Notes under the pieces: generated by a model
Told to the model about the DNA's origin: nothing
The model's database searches: none
What the model saw: the letters and a program-made list of their open reading frames with translations, nothing else
Assembly (NCBI RefSeq): GCF_005848555.1
Contig: NZ_CP040518.1
Span: 3,115,501 to 3,179,500 of the forward strand
From: Blautia sp. SC05B48
GTDB lineage: Bacteria; Bacillota; Clostridia; Lachnospirales; Lachnospiraceae
DNA: 64,000 nt
Reading direction: 5' to 3'
Part shown: piece by piece, positions 31,588 to 40,867 of the stretch
Layout of the letters: every line of letters begins with the position of its first letter
Position numbering within the stretch: position 1 is the stretch's first letter
Program-made: the position numbers and the translations under genes

Positions 31588-32769
31588 ATGTCTAATAATA
31601 GTGAAAAAAAATTAAATGGTACAGTTATTGTTACTTATCGTTGTAATGCACGATGCTCTATGTGTAATCGTTATAAAGCTCCTTCGAAACCGGAGGAAGA
31701 AATCAGTATTGAAACTATTAAGAAATTACCCAAGATGTATTTTACAAATATTACGGGTGGAGAGCCATTTATTCGGAGTGATTTGAAGGATATTGTTCGC
31801 GAATTGTATAAGAAGTCTGATCGCATTGTTATTTCTACAAATGGATTTTTTACAGATCGTATTGTTGATCTTTGTAAAGAGTTTCCTCAGATTGGTATTC
31901 GCATTTCTATTGAAGGATTAGAACAGACCAATAATGAAATTCGTGGTTTGCAGAACGGATATCAGAGAGGCTATAGTACATTAAAAAAACTTCGAGAAAT
32001 GGGTATGAAAGATGTTGGATTTGGTATGACAGTACAAGATAAAAATGCTTCTGATTTGGTTCCGCTATATAAAATATCTGATGAAATGGGAATGGAGTTT
32101 GCAACTGCATCTTTACATAACAGTTTCTATTTTGTAGAAGCTAAAAATATTATTCATAATCGCCCAATGGTTGCAAAAAATTTTGAAAATTTAGTAAATG
32201 AGTTGCTTCGTAGCAATAGCCCTAAAAAATGGTTTAGGGCGTATTTTAACCATGGTTTGATTAATTATATTTATGGCCAAAAACGTTTATTACCTTGTGA
32301 TATGAGTTTTGATACATTTTTCATTGATCCGTATGGTGATGTTATGCCATGCAATGGAACAAAGGATAAAGAAGTTATGGGCAATTTGAATGTTCAGACT
32401 TGGAATGAGTTATGGAATAGCCCAGAAGCTGAGTCTGTTAGAAAAAAAGTTCGCCATTGTGATAGAAATTGCTGGATGATTGGATCTGTTTCCCCAGCGA
32501 TGCACAAATATATTTGGAAACCTGCAATTTGGGTTATCGTTCATAAGTTAAAAGCTCTGTTTTCAAAACATCCATATAGTATGTATGAGAACAAAATTTG
32601 TTGTGAATATCGCGATGGAAGGGTGTCAAAAGAGGAACTGGACAAATGTAGTACATGTGATAACAATTGTGTGGTCAATAATGGTTTGAGTGAAGCATCC
32701 CAGGAGCAGTTAAAACATAAAAGCGGTGAGGAAATAGTAAATGAAGATATTGCCAAACAGTTTAGATAA
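31588..32769 (+). CDS. Radical SAM/SPASM domain protein in the polysaccharide locus
   Basis: The 393-residue protein has the radical SAM cluster Cys19, Cys23, Cys26 (YRCNARCSMC), the ITGGEPF motif and a SPASM-like region with several cysteines (FFIDPYGDVMPCNG, CDRNC, CCEYRDG, CSTCDNNC). SPASM proteins hold extra iron-sulfur clusters and modify peptides, enzymes or sugars. Its place between two glycosyltransferases suggests a radical modification of a sugar or of the lipid carrier, but this is inference. It overlaps the next gene by 29 bases. The coding sequence is strongly AT-rich. Confidence 0.82.
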   Translation: MSNNSEKKLNGTVIVTYRCNARCSMCNRYKAPSKPEEEISIETIKKLPKMYFTNITGGEPFIRSDLKDIVRELYKKSDRIVISTNGFFTDRIVDLCKEFPQIGIRISIEGLEQTNNEIRGLQNGYQRGYSTLKKLREMGMKDVGFGMTVQDKNASDLVPLYKISDEMGMEFATASLHNSFYFVEAKNIIHNRPMVAKNFENLVNELLRSNSPKKWFRAYFNHGLINYIYGQKRLLPCDMSFDTFFIDPYGDVMPCNGTKDKEVMGNLNVQTWNELWNSPEAESVRKKVRHCDRNCWMIGSVSPAMHKYIWKPAIWVIVHKLKALFSKHPYSMYENKICCEYRDGRVSKEELDKCSTCDNNCVVNNGLSEASQEQLKHKSGEEIVNEDIAKQFR

Positions 32770-33712
32770 TAGTGTAGAGAATGTTGCTGTTATAATGTCC
32801 ACATATAATGGAGAGCGATATATTCGGGAACAAATAGAATCTATTCTAAACCAAAAAAAAGTTTCTGTATTATTGTTTATTAGAGATGATGGATCAAAAG
32901 ATAATACAAGAAAAATCATAAAAGAATATTGTACAAATTATAGGAATGTTATATGGATTGATGAGCTTAAAAAAGAGAATTTAGGAGTTAGAGATAGTTT
33001 TTTGCGTTCGCTTACTTTTGTATATAAGAATTATCCGGATATTCATTATTTTTCATTCTCAGATCAAGATGATTACTGGATGGAGGATAAATTATTTGAG
33101 GGCGTATGTAGATTAGAGAAATCAAAAAATACAAAAGGTGCTCTTTATTATACAAATAAAATATTTGTGGATAAAAATCTCAATGAAATAAAAAAAGAAA
33201 ATATTGTCTACTACAATGATTATATGGAAATATTGTGGCCATCATTAGCTTCAGGATGCACCATGATTTTTAATCGTAGCTTAGTATATTTTACATTGAA
33301 AAATTACCCTAAAATAAATTGTATACATGATTCATGGATATATCGACTTGCGAAATGTATAGGCTCAGATATCTATTTTGATGAAAAACCATTAATTTTA
33401 TATCGGCAGCATGATATGAATGTGTGTGGAATGAAAACAACAATTCTTCACCATGATTTACGATATATGTTGAATAATATGTTTAAAAATATTTTTTCTT
33501 CGCGAGAACATATTATTCAAAATTTTGTAAAAGAATTATATCTAGCGAAAGAAGATATGACGTCAGAATCTAAATATTATTCAGAAATAATTATAGATTA
33601 TAACTATAATATAAAACATAAATTTAAACTTATGTTTATCAAAGGATTTTCGAAACGAAAAATAAAAACGCGCATGGTATGGATTTATAAAGTTATATTT
33701 AATATGATTTAA
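32741..33712 (+). CDS. Glycosyltransferase family 2
   Basis: The 323-residue protein has a GT-A N-terminus (VAVIMSTYNGERYIREQIESILNQ, LFIRDDGSKDNT) and the metal-binding region SFSDQDDYWMEDKL, the DQDDxW signature of rhamnosyltransferase-like GT2 enzymes. GCTMIFNRSL and HDSWIYRLA are further family segments. The ATG lies inside the end of the radical SAM gene with GGTGAGGA eight bases before it. It probably extends the repeat unit on the cytoplasmic face; the donor is not known. Confidence 0.87.
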   Translation: MKILPNSLDNSVENVAVIMSTYNGERYIREQIESILNQKKVSVLLFIRDDGSKDNTRKIIKEYCTNYRNVIWIDELKKENLGVRDSFLRSLTFVYKNYPDIHYFSFSDQDDYWMEDKLFEGVCRLEKSKNTKGALYYTNKIFVDKNLNEIKKENIVYYNDYMEILWPSLASGCTMIFNRSLVYFTLKNYPKINCIHDSWIYRLAKCIGSDIYFDEKPLILYRQHDMNVCGMKTTILHHDLRYMLNNMFKNIFSSREHIIQNFVKELYLAKEDMTSESKYYSEIIIDYNYNIKHKFKLMFIKGFSKRKIKTRMVWIYKVIFNMI

Positions 33713-33731
33713 TAGAAAAGAGGAATGTTTG

Positions 33732-34583
33732 ATGAAACAGAAAAATAATTTTCAAATACAAGAAATTTTTAATGAAGATTTGAAAATATTACAGTCATGT
33801 GAATTAGAAAATTTTAAACTTTTTAAAAAAATATGTGATGACAATAATCTTAGATATTATATGATAGGGGGAACATTAATCGGTGTAGTTAGACATAATG
33901 GTTTTATACCATGGGATGACGATATTGATATTGGTTTGCCAAGACCGGATTACAATAAATTTTTGGAAATTGCACCTAAGTATCTACCTGAATATATGGA
34001 GATTGTAACAAAATCTTCAGATCCTAATTTCAAATGTTATTTTACAAGAATGATTAATAACAAAAAGAAAATATATTGGGATCAGGGAGGGTACAAAGCA
34101 AAAATAGGTGTTTGGATGGATGTTTTTCCTATAGATGGCTTGCCAGATAATAGAATTTTAAGAAAACTACAAGTTTTTAAAGTGCTTTGGTGGAAAATGC
34201 TATATAAGTTTACACAAATTGATTATGTAATGACCAACCGTGAACGAAGCAAAATGGAATGGTTAATAATTAAGTTTGCACAAATTACTCATATTGGAAA
34301 AATACTTTCGGCTGAAAAAACATTAGATAAATTAGATAAACAACTTCAGAAATATGACTTTGATAAGGTGAATTATGCATGGAATTTTTCAGGTGGACAT
34401 GGTTTAAAAGAAATAATGCCGAAACGCTTATGGGATGGAAAACGAACAGGACTATTTGAAGGACTTAAAGTATCAATTCCGGAAAATACAGAGGAACATC
34501 TTTCATATATTTTTGGGGATTATATGACTCTTCCTCCGGAAAATGAGAGGGTAACTCATTCAATTCAATTTGTCGAGGATTAA
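33732..34583 (+). CDS. LicD family phosphotransferase
   Basis: This 283-residue protein carries the LicD signature YYMIGGTLIGVVRHNGFIPWDDDIDIGLPRPDY, a nucleotidyltransferase-like fold with the WDDDID metal site. LicD enzymes move a phospho-alcohol (such as phosphocholine or a polyol phosphate) from a CDP-linked donor onto a surface glycan. The cytidylyltransferase encoded next door would supply a CDP donor, which supports the call. I start it at the ATG at 33732 with AGAGGA upstream, not at the TTG three bases before. Confidence 0.9.
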   Translation: MKQKNNFQIQEIFNEDLKILQSCELENFKLFKKICDDNNLRYYMIGGTLIGVVRHNGFIPWDDDIDIGLPRPDYNKFLEIAPKYLPEYMEIVTKSSDPNFKCYFTRMINNKKKIYWDQGGYKAKIGVWMDVFPIDGLPDNRILRKLQVFKVLWWKMLYKFTQIDYVMTNRERSKMEWLIIKFAQITHIGKILSAEKTLDKLDKQLQKYDFDKVNYAWNFSGGHGLKEIMPKRLWDGKRTGLFEGLKVSIPENTEEHLSYIFGDYMTLPPENERVTHSIQFVED

Positions 34584-34607
34584 AAAAGTAATTCGAGGAG
34601 AAATAAA

Positions 34608-35333
34608 ATGAATATTGGAGTGATTTTTGCAGGTGGAGTAGGAAGCCGTATGCATAGTAAAGATCGACCGAAACAATTTCTTGATATTTATAATAAGCCA
34701 ATAATAGTTCACACAATTGAACATTTTCAGAATAGTGAAGATATAGATTCAATAGTTGTTGTTTGCATTGAAGGATGGATCGATTATATGAATCAACTTG
34801 TTTATCAATATAGATTAAATAAGGTGAAGAAAATTGTTCCAGGCGGAAAAACAGGACAACTATCTATTTATAATGGATTGATTGCTGCACAAGAAATTGC
34901 AAGAGATGAAGAGAATATTGTGCTTATTCACGATGGTGTAAGACCGTTGATCAATGAGGAATTGATAAAAAGAAATATTCAAGATGTTAAAGATTATGGA
35001 AGCTCAATTACAAGTGGGATAGTAAAAGAAACTATTGTTGAAATATATGATAACAACGATATAAAATTAGTTCCGGATCGTGCACACTCTCGAGTAGCAA
35101 AAGCTCCTCAGTGTTTTTGGCTGAAAGATATACTAAGCGCACATAAAAAGGCAATGAATGAACAAAGTTTTAATTTTATTGATTCATGTAGTATGATGAA
35201 ATATTATGGATATAAACTCCATATGACAGATGGACCATATGAAAACATAAAAATTACTACGCCCGATGACTTTTATATGATGAGAGCAGTTTTGCAAGCT
35301 AAAGAAGATGCTCAGTTATATACACCTTATTAA
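34608..35333 (+). CDS. IspD/TarI-family cytidylyltransferase
   Basis: A 241-residue nucleotidyltransferase with IFAGGVGSRMHSKDRPKQFLDIYNKPIIVHTIEHFQ, the G.GxR......PKQF motif of IspD and TarI, and VLIHDGVRPLI. In a glycan locus such enzymes make a CDP-polyol (for example CDP-ribitol) rather than the isoprenoid precursor made by IspD. With LicD upstream and an NAD-dependent epimerase/reductase in the same locus, synthesis and transfer of a CDP-activated alcohol is the natural reading. The exact substrate cannot be deduced. Confidence 0.85.
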   Translation: MNIGVIFAGGVGSRMHSKDRPKQFLDIYNKPIIVHTIEHFQNSEDIDSIVVVCIEGWIDYMNQLVYQYRLNKVKKIVPGGKTGQLSIYNGLIAAQEIARDEENIVLIHDGVRPLINEELIKRNIQDVKDYGSSITSGIVKETIVEIYDNNDIKLVPDRAHSRVAKAPQCFWLKDILSAHKKAMNEQSFNFIDSCSMMKYYGYKLHMTDGPYENIKITTPDDFYMMRAVLQAKEDAQLYTPY

Positions 35334-35367
35334 AACGGTGATTAATTCAAAATAAGGAGTTGAAACG

Positions 35368-36738
35368 ATGCTTTATTTATTGCTTTTATTTCTGATATTA
35401 TTAATGTTATTGACGTTAATGATATTAGATAAAGATATATTTTCTCCATCATTTATAGTTTGTGCTGTTTTTTTTCTGAGCACGCTAGGATGTATTGTTA
35501 ACGCTAGGTACTGGAAAACTGAAATAAGTATGGCAACAATATTAGTAATTGTTGGTGGATGTCTGGTTTTTTCTGTTATAGGTATAGTATGTAATAGTTG
35601 TTGTAAAAACATTTATGGGAAAAGAAATGCAAATGAAATATTTGAATTAAAACTAATAAAAGTTGATAATTGGAAAATCGTATTGATTTTATTAGTAAAT
35701 TTAGTATTGATTTATTTACAGATAAAATTTGTAAATAATGTCATTGCAATGGCTTCTTCGAAATCCCTTTTATCGTGGGGAATGAAGATGGAATACTATA
35801 GAAATATAGTAAGTTATGACTCCTCAAATCTTCATATAGTTATTCCTTCTTATATAAATATTTTAAATAAAGCATCTATGATTCTTTCTTATATATTTGT
35901 ATATATATGTGTTAATAATTTTTTAGTAAAAAAAGACTTTAAACTAATAAAAAGGTTTAATGTTATGGAAATGTTGCCAGTTATAGCGTACATATTATTT
36001 AACTTAGTATGCTCATCCAGGGGAGCTATTCTTCAAATATTTATAGCAACTATGGTCATGTATCATTTACTTTACCATAAACAAAATGGATGGAATAAAC
36101 ACTATAATATAAAAGCTTTAGTCAAAATAGTAGTAATTGCAACAGTTTTACTTATCATATTTGTGGAATTGAGAGATATTGTTGGAAGAAATTACTCAGA
36201 AACAGCCAAAAGTCCATTGTATTATATATGTTGCTATATTGGAGGGTCTATCCATTTATTAGATGATTTTATTAAAAAACCTATAGATGGATCTCAAATA
36301 TGGGGAAAAGAAACATTTTATTCTATTATTCGATTCATTGGACAAAGATTTAATATTAAAGATTGGATATATATTTCGCATCTTGAATTTAGATATTCGA
36401 ATGGCCTGAATGTTGGAAATATATATACAGCTTTTAGAAAGTATATTTATGATTTTGGGTACTTTGGTGTGATTTGGTGTACTGCGCTTGTTTCATTTAT
36501 ATATAATCAAATATATTACACCATAAAATATAGTAAAAAAAGAAGTGTATTGTATGATATTTCTATTATATTTTTTGGATATATTGCTTATGGATATTTT
36601 TATATGTCAATACAGGAGCAACCACTATCTGCCATTCTTTGTACAACTACTATTATTATGCCTATATTATTTATGTTGGTTGTTTATTGTTTGAAATTAA
36701 AAGTTAGATTTTTAAAAATTAGATTTTGTAGGAGATGA
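35368..36738 (+). CDS. Oligosaccharide repeat-unit polymerase (Wzy-like)
   Basis: A 456-residue, very hydrophobic protein with about a dozen membrane helices and a larger loop in the second half (IVGRNYSETAKSPLYYICCYIGGSIHLLDDFI). This general architecture, together with its place beside a flippase, fits the O-antigen/capsule polymerase family, whose members share little sequence. It would join repeat units on the outer face of the membrane. The gene is extremely AT-rich. The call rests on topology and context. Confidence 0.78.
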   Translation: MLYLLLLFLILLMLLTLMILDKDIFSPSFIVCAVFFLSTLGCIVNARYWKTEISMATILVIVGGCLVFSVIGIVCNSCCKNIYGKRNANEIFELKLIKVDNWKIVLILLVNLVLIYLQIKFVNNVIAMASSKSLLSWGMKMEYYRNIVSYDSSNLHIVIPSYINILNKASMILSYIFVYICVNNFLVKKDFKLIKRFNVMEMLPVIAYILFNLVCSSRGAILQIFIATMVMYHLLYHKQNGWNKHYNIKALVKIVVIATVLLIIFVELRDIVGRNYSETAKSPLYYICCYIGGSIHLLDDFIKKPIDGSQIWGKETFYSIIRFIGQRFNIKDWIYISHLEFRYSNGLNVGNIYTAFRKYIYDFGYFGVIWCTALVSFIYNQIYYTIKYSKKRSVLYDISIIFFGYIAYGYFYMSIQEQPLSAILCTTTIIMPILFMLVVYCLKLKVRFLKIRFCRR

Positions 36739-36743
36739 AAAAA

Positions 36744-38144
36744 ATGAAAAAAGGATTAGCACAAGTCCTTTTTGCAAATATTATTTTTTTACTTGTTGGA
36801 ATTGTAAGTAATTTTTTATTACCTAAATATTTATCTATAGAATCGTATTCGTATATAAAAACGTATGCTTTATATATTTCTTATGCCGGTTTTTTCCATT
36901 TAGGATACAATGATGGAATGTACTTAAAATATGGTGGAAAAAAAATAGAAAATATATCAAAAAAGGATTTAAGTACAAATTTTTTGAATTATATTTTTGT
37001 ACTATTGATTGCATCAATTGGTTTAGTAATATTTGGTGGAATAAGAAAGAGTTTCATAATGTATGCTTTTGCGGTTGGAGTATTTGCTACAAATTTCATA
37101 GGATATTTTAAAAGTTTCGCCCAGGCAACTGGGGAGTATAATTTATATGGAAAAGCATTAAATTATGAAAAAATTCTAGTCTTGATATTTGATCTTTTGC
37201 TCATTTTTCTGTGTAATACAGATAATTATAAACTCTATTTAAGCGTTCAAGTTTTGGCAAGTATAATTATAGCTGTCATTTTATGTTATGGAGTCAGTAG
37301 AAAAACTGGGATATTAAAAGGTGGAAAATTCTCTATTTCGGAAATAATAATTAATATCAGGCAAGGATTTATTTTGATGTTAGGGAATTTTTCAAGTTCT
37401 ATATTTACAGGAATGGATCGTTGGTTTGTAAAAATATTGATGAATTCATTTTATTTTGCACAATATTCATTTGCGGTAAGTGTTGAACAGATTATCAATG
37501 TCTTTATTACACCAATTACTGTATCCATGTATAACTATTTTTGTAGAGAAACGAATATAGATAATATCAAAAAAATCAAAAAATTTGTATTAATTTGGGG
37601 TTGTTTGATTATTGGAGGCGCATTTCCATTAAAGTTCATTATTGAATGGATTTTACCCAAATATAAAGAAAGTTCAGGATTAATATTTATTTTATTTGCG
37701 GCACATGCATTTTATACCGTTATAAAGGGTATTTATGTCAATTATTATAAATCAAAATTATTACAAAAAATATATTTTTGGCAATTAAGTGGAATGACAG
37801 TAGTTGCTTTTGTGACGAATTGCATAGCATATTATTTGCTTAAATCTATGTATTCATTTGCTTTTGCAACTTTATTAACAGCACTGTTGTGGTATATTGT
37901 ATGTGAAATTTTAACTAAAGAATTACGAGCGGATATTAGAGAAAATATTGCATTTGCTTTAATGGTATCCATGTATTTGGTATGTGGATTAAAAATGAGT
38001 GCAATTATAGGATGTATTTGTTATGTAATTGCATTTGGTCTTATTTTGATTTTTTTAATGAGAGATACATTAATGGAGATTATAAAAGAAATTAAAATGA
38101 TATGTAATAAATTACTTAAAAAAAAGGAAAATGGATATGAATGA
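36744..38144 (+). CDS. Polysaccharide repeat-unit flippase (Wzx-like)
   Basis: The protein has 466 residues and roughly 12-14 hydrophobic helices starting GLAQVLFANIIFLLVGIVSNFLLPKYLS, the beginning typical of polysaccharide transport proteins in the MOP superfamily. I use the ATG at 36744 because AGGAGATG is seven bases before it; the ATG at 36735 overlaps the polymerase stop and has no spacing for a ribosome. It would flip lipid-linked repeat units across the membrane. It overlaps the epimerase gene by eight bases. Confidence 0.82.
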   Translation: MKKGLAQVLFANIIFLLVGIVSNFLLPKYLSIESYSYIKTYALYISYAGFFHLGYNDGMYLKYGGKKIENISKKDLSTNFLNYIFVLLIASIGLVIFGGIRKSFIMYAFAVGVFATNFIGYFKSFAQATGEYNLYGKALNYEKILVLIFDLLLIFLCNTDNYKLYLSVQVLASIIIAVILCYGVSRKTGILKGGKFSISEIIINIRQGFILMLGNFSSSIFTGMDRWFVKILMNSFYFAQYSFAVSVEQIINVFITPITVSMYNYFCRETNIDNIKKIKKFVLIWGCLIIGGAFPLKFIIEWILPKYKESSGLIFILFAAHAFYTVIKGIYVNYYKSKLLQKIYFWQLSGMTVVAFVTNCIAYYLLKSMYSFAFATLLTALLWYIVCEILTKELRADIRENIAFALMVSMYLVCGLKMSAIIGCICYVIAFGLILIFLMRDTLMEIIKEIKMICNKLLKKKENGYE

Positions 38145-39111
38145 TTTAAAAGAAAAGACAATATTAATAACAGGTGCAACGGGGCTTATTGGACAAGCAG
38201 TAATAAAAGAACTTTTAAAAACAAATAATCATATAAAAATTATTGCTTTGGTAAGAAATAAGGAAAAAGCATATCAAATATTAGGAAAAGAAACAGAAAA
38301 TCTTGAATTTTATTTTGGAAATGTTGAAACAATTACTCCTCAAAAAATGAATGTTGATTATATCATTCATGCTGCTAGTCAAACATCAAGTAAATTATTT
38401 GTTGCAAATCCAGTTGAAACATCTTTGACAGCGCTTATTGGAACAAAAAATATGCTTGATATTGCAAGACTTAGCTCTGTTGAGGGATTTGTATATCTAT
38501 CAAGTATGGAGGTATACGGAGCACCAACAACTGATGACAAAATATTTGAAAATTACAATACAAATATAGATACAATGAAAGTTCGCTCATGTTATCCTGA
38601 AAGCAAAAGAATGTGTGAAAATTTATGTGTATCTTATGCATCAGAATATAATGTGCCAGCAAAGGTAATTAGGCTTACGCAAACTTTTGGACCCGGTGTA
38701 AGATATGATGATGGAAGAGTTTTTGCTGAATTTGCAAGATGCGTTATAGAGAAAAAAGATATTATTCTTAATACTAAAGGTGAAACTAAGCGGAGCTATT
38801 TGTATACAGAAGATGCAGCAAAAGCTATTTTGACTATTTTGAAAGAGGGAATTGCTGGCGAGGCATATAATGTGGCAAATGAAGATACGTATTGTTCTAT
38901 TTATGAAATGGCACTGTTAGTTGCTCAAAAATGTGCGCATAACAATATTTCAGTAAGAATTAAAGAAAATATGAATGAAAATTTGGGATATGCGCCAGTT
39001 CTCCATATGAATCTGGATACGTCAAAAATCAGGAAACTCGGATGGAAGCCTTTATATGGCCTTGAAGAAATGTTCAAAAAAATGATTGATTCGATGAAAA
39101 CATTGATTTAA
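38137..39111 (+). CDS. NAD-dependent epimerase/dehydratase family protein
   Basis: A 324-residue short-chain dehydrogenase-type protein with the Rossmann motif TILITGATGLIGQAVIKELL, VDYIIHAASQTS, and the catalytic region YLSSMEVYGAP followed by SCYPESKRMCE (the YxxxK pair). It belongs to the extended SDR sugar-nucleotide epimerases. With the IspD-like enzyme it may make or modify a nucleotide-activated sugar or polyol. I choose the ATG at 38137, nine bases after AAAAAGGA, rather than that at 38131. Confidence 0.85.
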   Translation: MNDLKEKTILITGATGLIGQAVIKELLKTNNHIKIIALVRNKEKAYQILGKETENLEFYFGNVETITPQKMNVDYIIHAASQTSSKLFVANPVETSLTALIGTKNMLDIARLSSVEGFVYLSSMEVYGAPTTDDKIFENYNTNIDTMKVRSCYPESKRMCENLCVSYASEYNVPAKVIRLTQTFGPGVRYDDGRVFAEFARCVIEKKDIILNTKGETKRSYLYTEDAAKAILTILKEGIAGEAYNVANEDTYCSIYEMALLVAQKCAHNNISVRIKENMNENLGYAPVLHMNLDTSKIRKLGWKPLYGLEEMFKKMIDSMKTLI

Positions 39112-39131
39112 GATGCAGGGAAAAATAATAA

Positions 39132-40130
39132 ATGAACAAAAAGGCAAGAATTATTGAATTAGATTATTTAAAAGGAATAGGAATTTTTTTAGTGGTATTA
39201 GGACACACTATTTTACTTCAGAATGCGTTATCTACAAAGTATGTAATTTTGGCTAGATTTATTTATTCTTTTCATATGCCACTTTTTTTCATAGCAAGTG
39301 GTATTATTTCTGGTTTACAAAGAAATTTACAATGTAATATAGTCAAAACAGCTAAAAAACTTCTGATTCCTTATTTTTTCTGGAGCTTTGTATATATAAT
39401 TTTGTTTGCAATACAAAACAAGGTTTCATTATTGGAAAGAGTATATGCAACAATAACATGTCGTGGAATTGCACCACTTTGGTTTCTTGCAACACTGTTT
39501 GTAACTAAGATCTTTCTTTCTGAATATGAAAAAAGAATAGAAAACTTCATTACTTCAAAAGTAAAGAGACAAATATTATTGATTCTTATTTGCTTGGTAT
39601 TAGCATTAGCTTTAAAAGTGCTTGTAAAAAATATACAAAGCCCGATTATATGCTATCCAATAATATCAGTTGCCAGAGTGTTTCTAGCTACAATATTTGA
39701 GTCAATGGGATATTTAATAGGACTAAATTGGAAAAGTATATGTCAGTATAAAAAAGCCTTTTTTATGATATCAGGGTTATGTTTTTTTATAGTGCAAAGC
39801 ATAACACAAAATACTGTTAATATGCATACATATACTTTTGATTCTTTAGTAATTTTTATTATTACTGGTTTAACGGGGACATTATTTTTATTAGAAACTT
39901 GTTTAATGCTACCAAGAAACATTAAAGTTTTAAGTGAAATTGGAAAATCTTCTATGGATATTATGATTTTGCATTATCCACCTATGCCAATTTTGAAGGT
40001 ATGTATAATAGTCGGTACATTATTGAAAAATGATGTAGCAATTGTCCTGATTACTATAATGGCGCTTTTTATTACATTCGAAATTCATAAATTATTCTTG
40101 GAACCTATACGAAAAAGATATTTATTATGA
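39132..40130 (+). CDS. Acyltransferase family 3 membrane protein
   Basis: This 332-residue protein begins RIIELDYLKGIGIFLVVLGHTILL, with the D..K.....VV.GH pattern of the acyltransferase 3 (OafA/NodX) family, followed by about ten membrane helices (FIYSFHMPLFFIASGI is a second family segment). Such enzymes O-acetylate surface polysaccharides. It is the last gene of the AT-rich locus. A terminator-like hairpin is found about 320 bp downstream. Confidence 0.87.
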   Translation: MNKKARIIELDYLKGIGIFLVVLGHTILLQNALSTKYVILARFIYSFHMPLFFIASGIISGLQRNLQCNIVKTAKKLLIPYFFWSFVYIILFAIQNKVSLLERVYATITCRGIAPLWFLATLFVTKIFLSEYEKRIENFITSKVKRQILLILICLVLALALKVLVKNIQSPIICYPIISVARVFLATIFESMGYLIGLNWKSICQYKKAFFMISGLCFFIVQSITQNTVNMHTYTFDSLVIFIITGLTGTLFLLETCLMLPRNIKVLSEIGKSSMDIMILHYPPMPILKVCIIVGTLLKNDVAIVLITIMALFITFEIHKLFLEPIRKRYLL

Positions 40131-40447
40131 AATTGAGAGGAATTCCATGTAAATATATAAGTGCCTCAAAACCTTGTGTAGTGACTAATGCATTTCTTCC
40201 TGTTTACTGTAAAAACATGATATTAATGAGGTAATGCTTATGACCAGAACAAATCAAGAATCAGTAGCAACTTTTGGAGAGTTCCTTTGATCTACACCTT
40301 AGACTTATTCCTGGGCTTAACAGAATCGTACCATATTCAACGATAATCGACTTTCAATCTTAATATATATATGCCAGAAGATTTTAACTCTGCTACATTC
40401 AGAAACTTTTGTAGATACTAAAACAGTTATGATGCGGCGTATTGCAG

Positions 40448-40471
40448 AAGGATTCACCCGAATCCTTTTTT
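40448..40471 (+). terminator. Intrinsic terminator
   Basis: GGATTC and GAATCC enclose a four-base loop (ACCC) and are followed by TTTTTT. It could end the polysaccharide transcript or belong to debris upstream of the glmS remnant. The 310 bp before it (40131-40447) hold no gene that I can support. Confidence 0.55.
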
Positions 40472-40506
40472 CTGTGAAGCAAAGGGTTTCTGAAAATAGA
40501 CTCTAG

Positions 40507-40677
40507 GAGATTGAGGATCAGGTGAACTTCACTGTGTATGTACCGAAGGTAGATGAGCATTTTGTGGGCAGTCTGGCAGTTATTCCTCTGCAGCTTCTGG
40601 GTTATTATGTTTCTGTTGCTAAGGGTCTGGATGTCGATAAGCCGAGAAATCTTGCAAAGAGTGTTACAGTGGAGTAA
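40507..40677 (+). pseudogene. glmS: glmS 3' remnant (C-terminus of glucosamine-6-phosphate synthase)
   Basis: This frame, preceded by an in-frame TAG at 40504, encodes 56 residues ending with [20 protein letters not shown] and then [12 protein letters not shown], the near-invariant C-terminus of GlmS. The amidotransferase and most of the two SIS domains are absent, so it is not functional. It marks the far end of the polysaccharide locus. It may be a displaced 3' end from integration into, or recombination at, a glmS gene. Confidence 0.8.
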
Positions 40678-40757
40678 AAAATACGTGTACAAGGCTGATT
40701 TATTTGCAGATTTGTGATATACTAAAATGCGAGTGAAAGACTGAAATAAAAATAATG

Positions 40758-40810
40758 CCGTGTGTGAAACACATGCTCCTTCAGAGCCAAAGCACACACG
40801 GTATATTTTA
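40758..40810 (+). terminator. Hairpin after the glmS remnant
   Basis: CCGTGTGTG (40758-40766) pairs with CACACACGG (40793-40801), followed by an AT-rich stretch with TTTTA. It may be the original glmS terminator carried along with the remnant, or a leader hairpin for the next gene. Confidence 0.5.
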
Positions 40811-40867
40811 AATACCGCTATATAGTTTATAACGAAAATAAGACAAACTAAAAAGGAGTACAAAAAA

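Noticed and set aside
40507-40677. Tn7-type insertion at glmS
   Set aside because: No tnsA, tnsB, tnsC or Tn7-like ends are present nearby; only the glmS tail is seen, so this is kept merely as an integration scar hypothesis.
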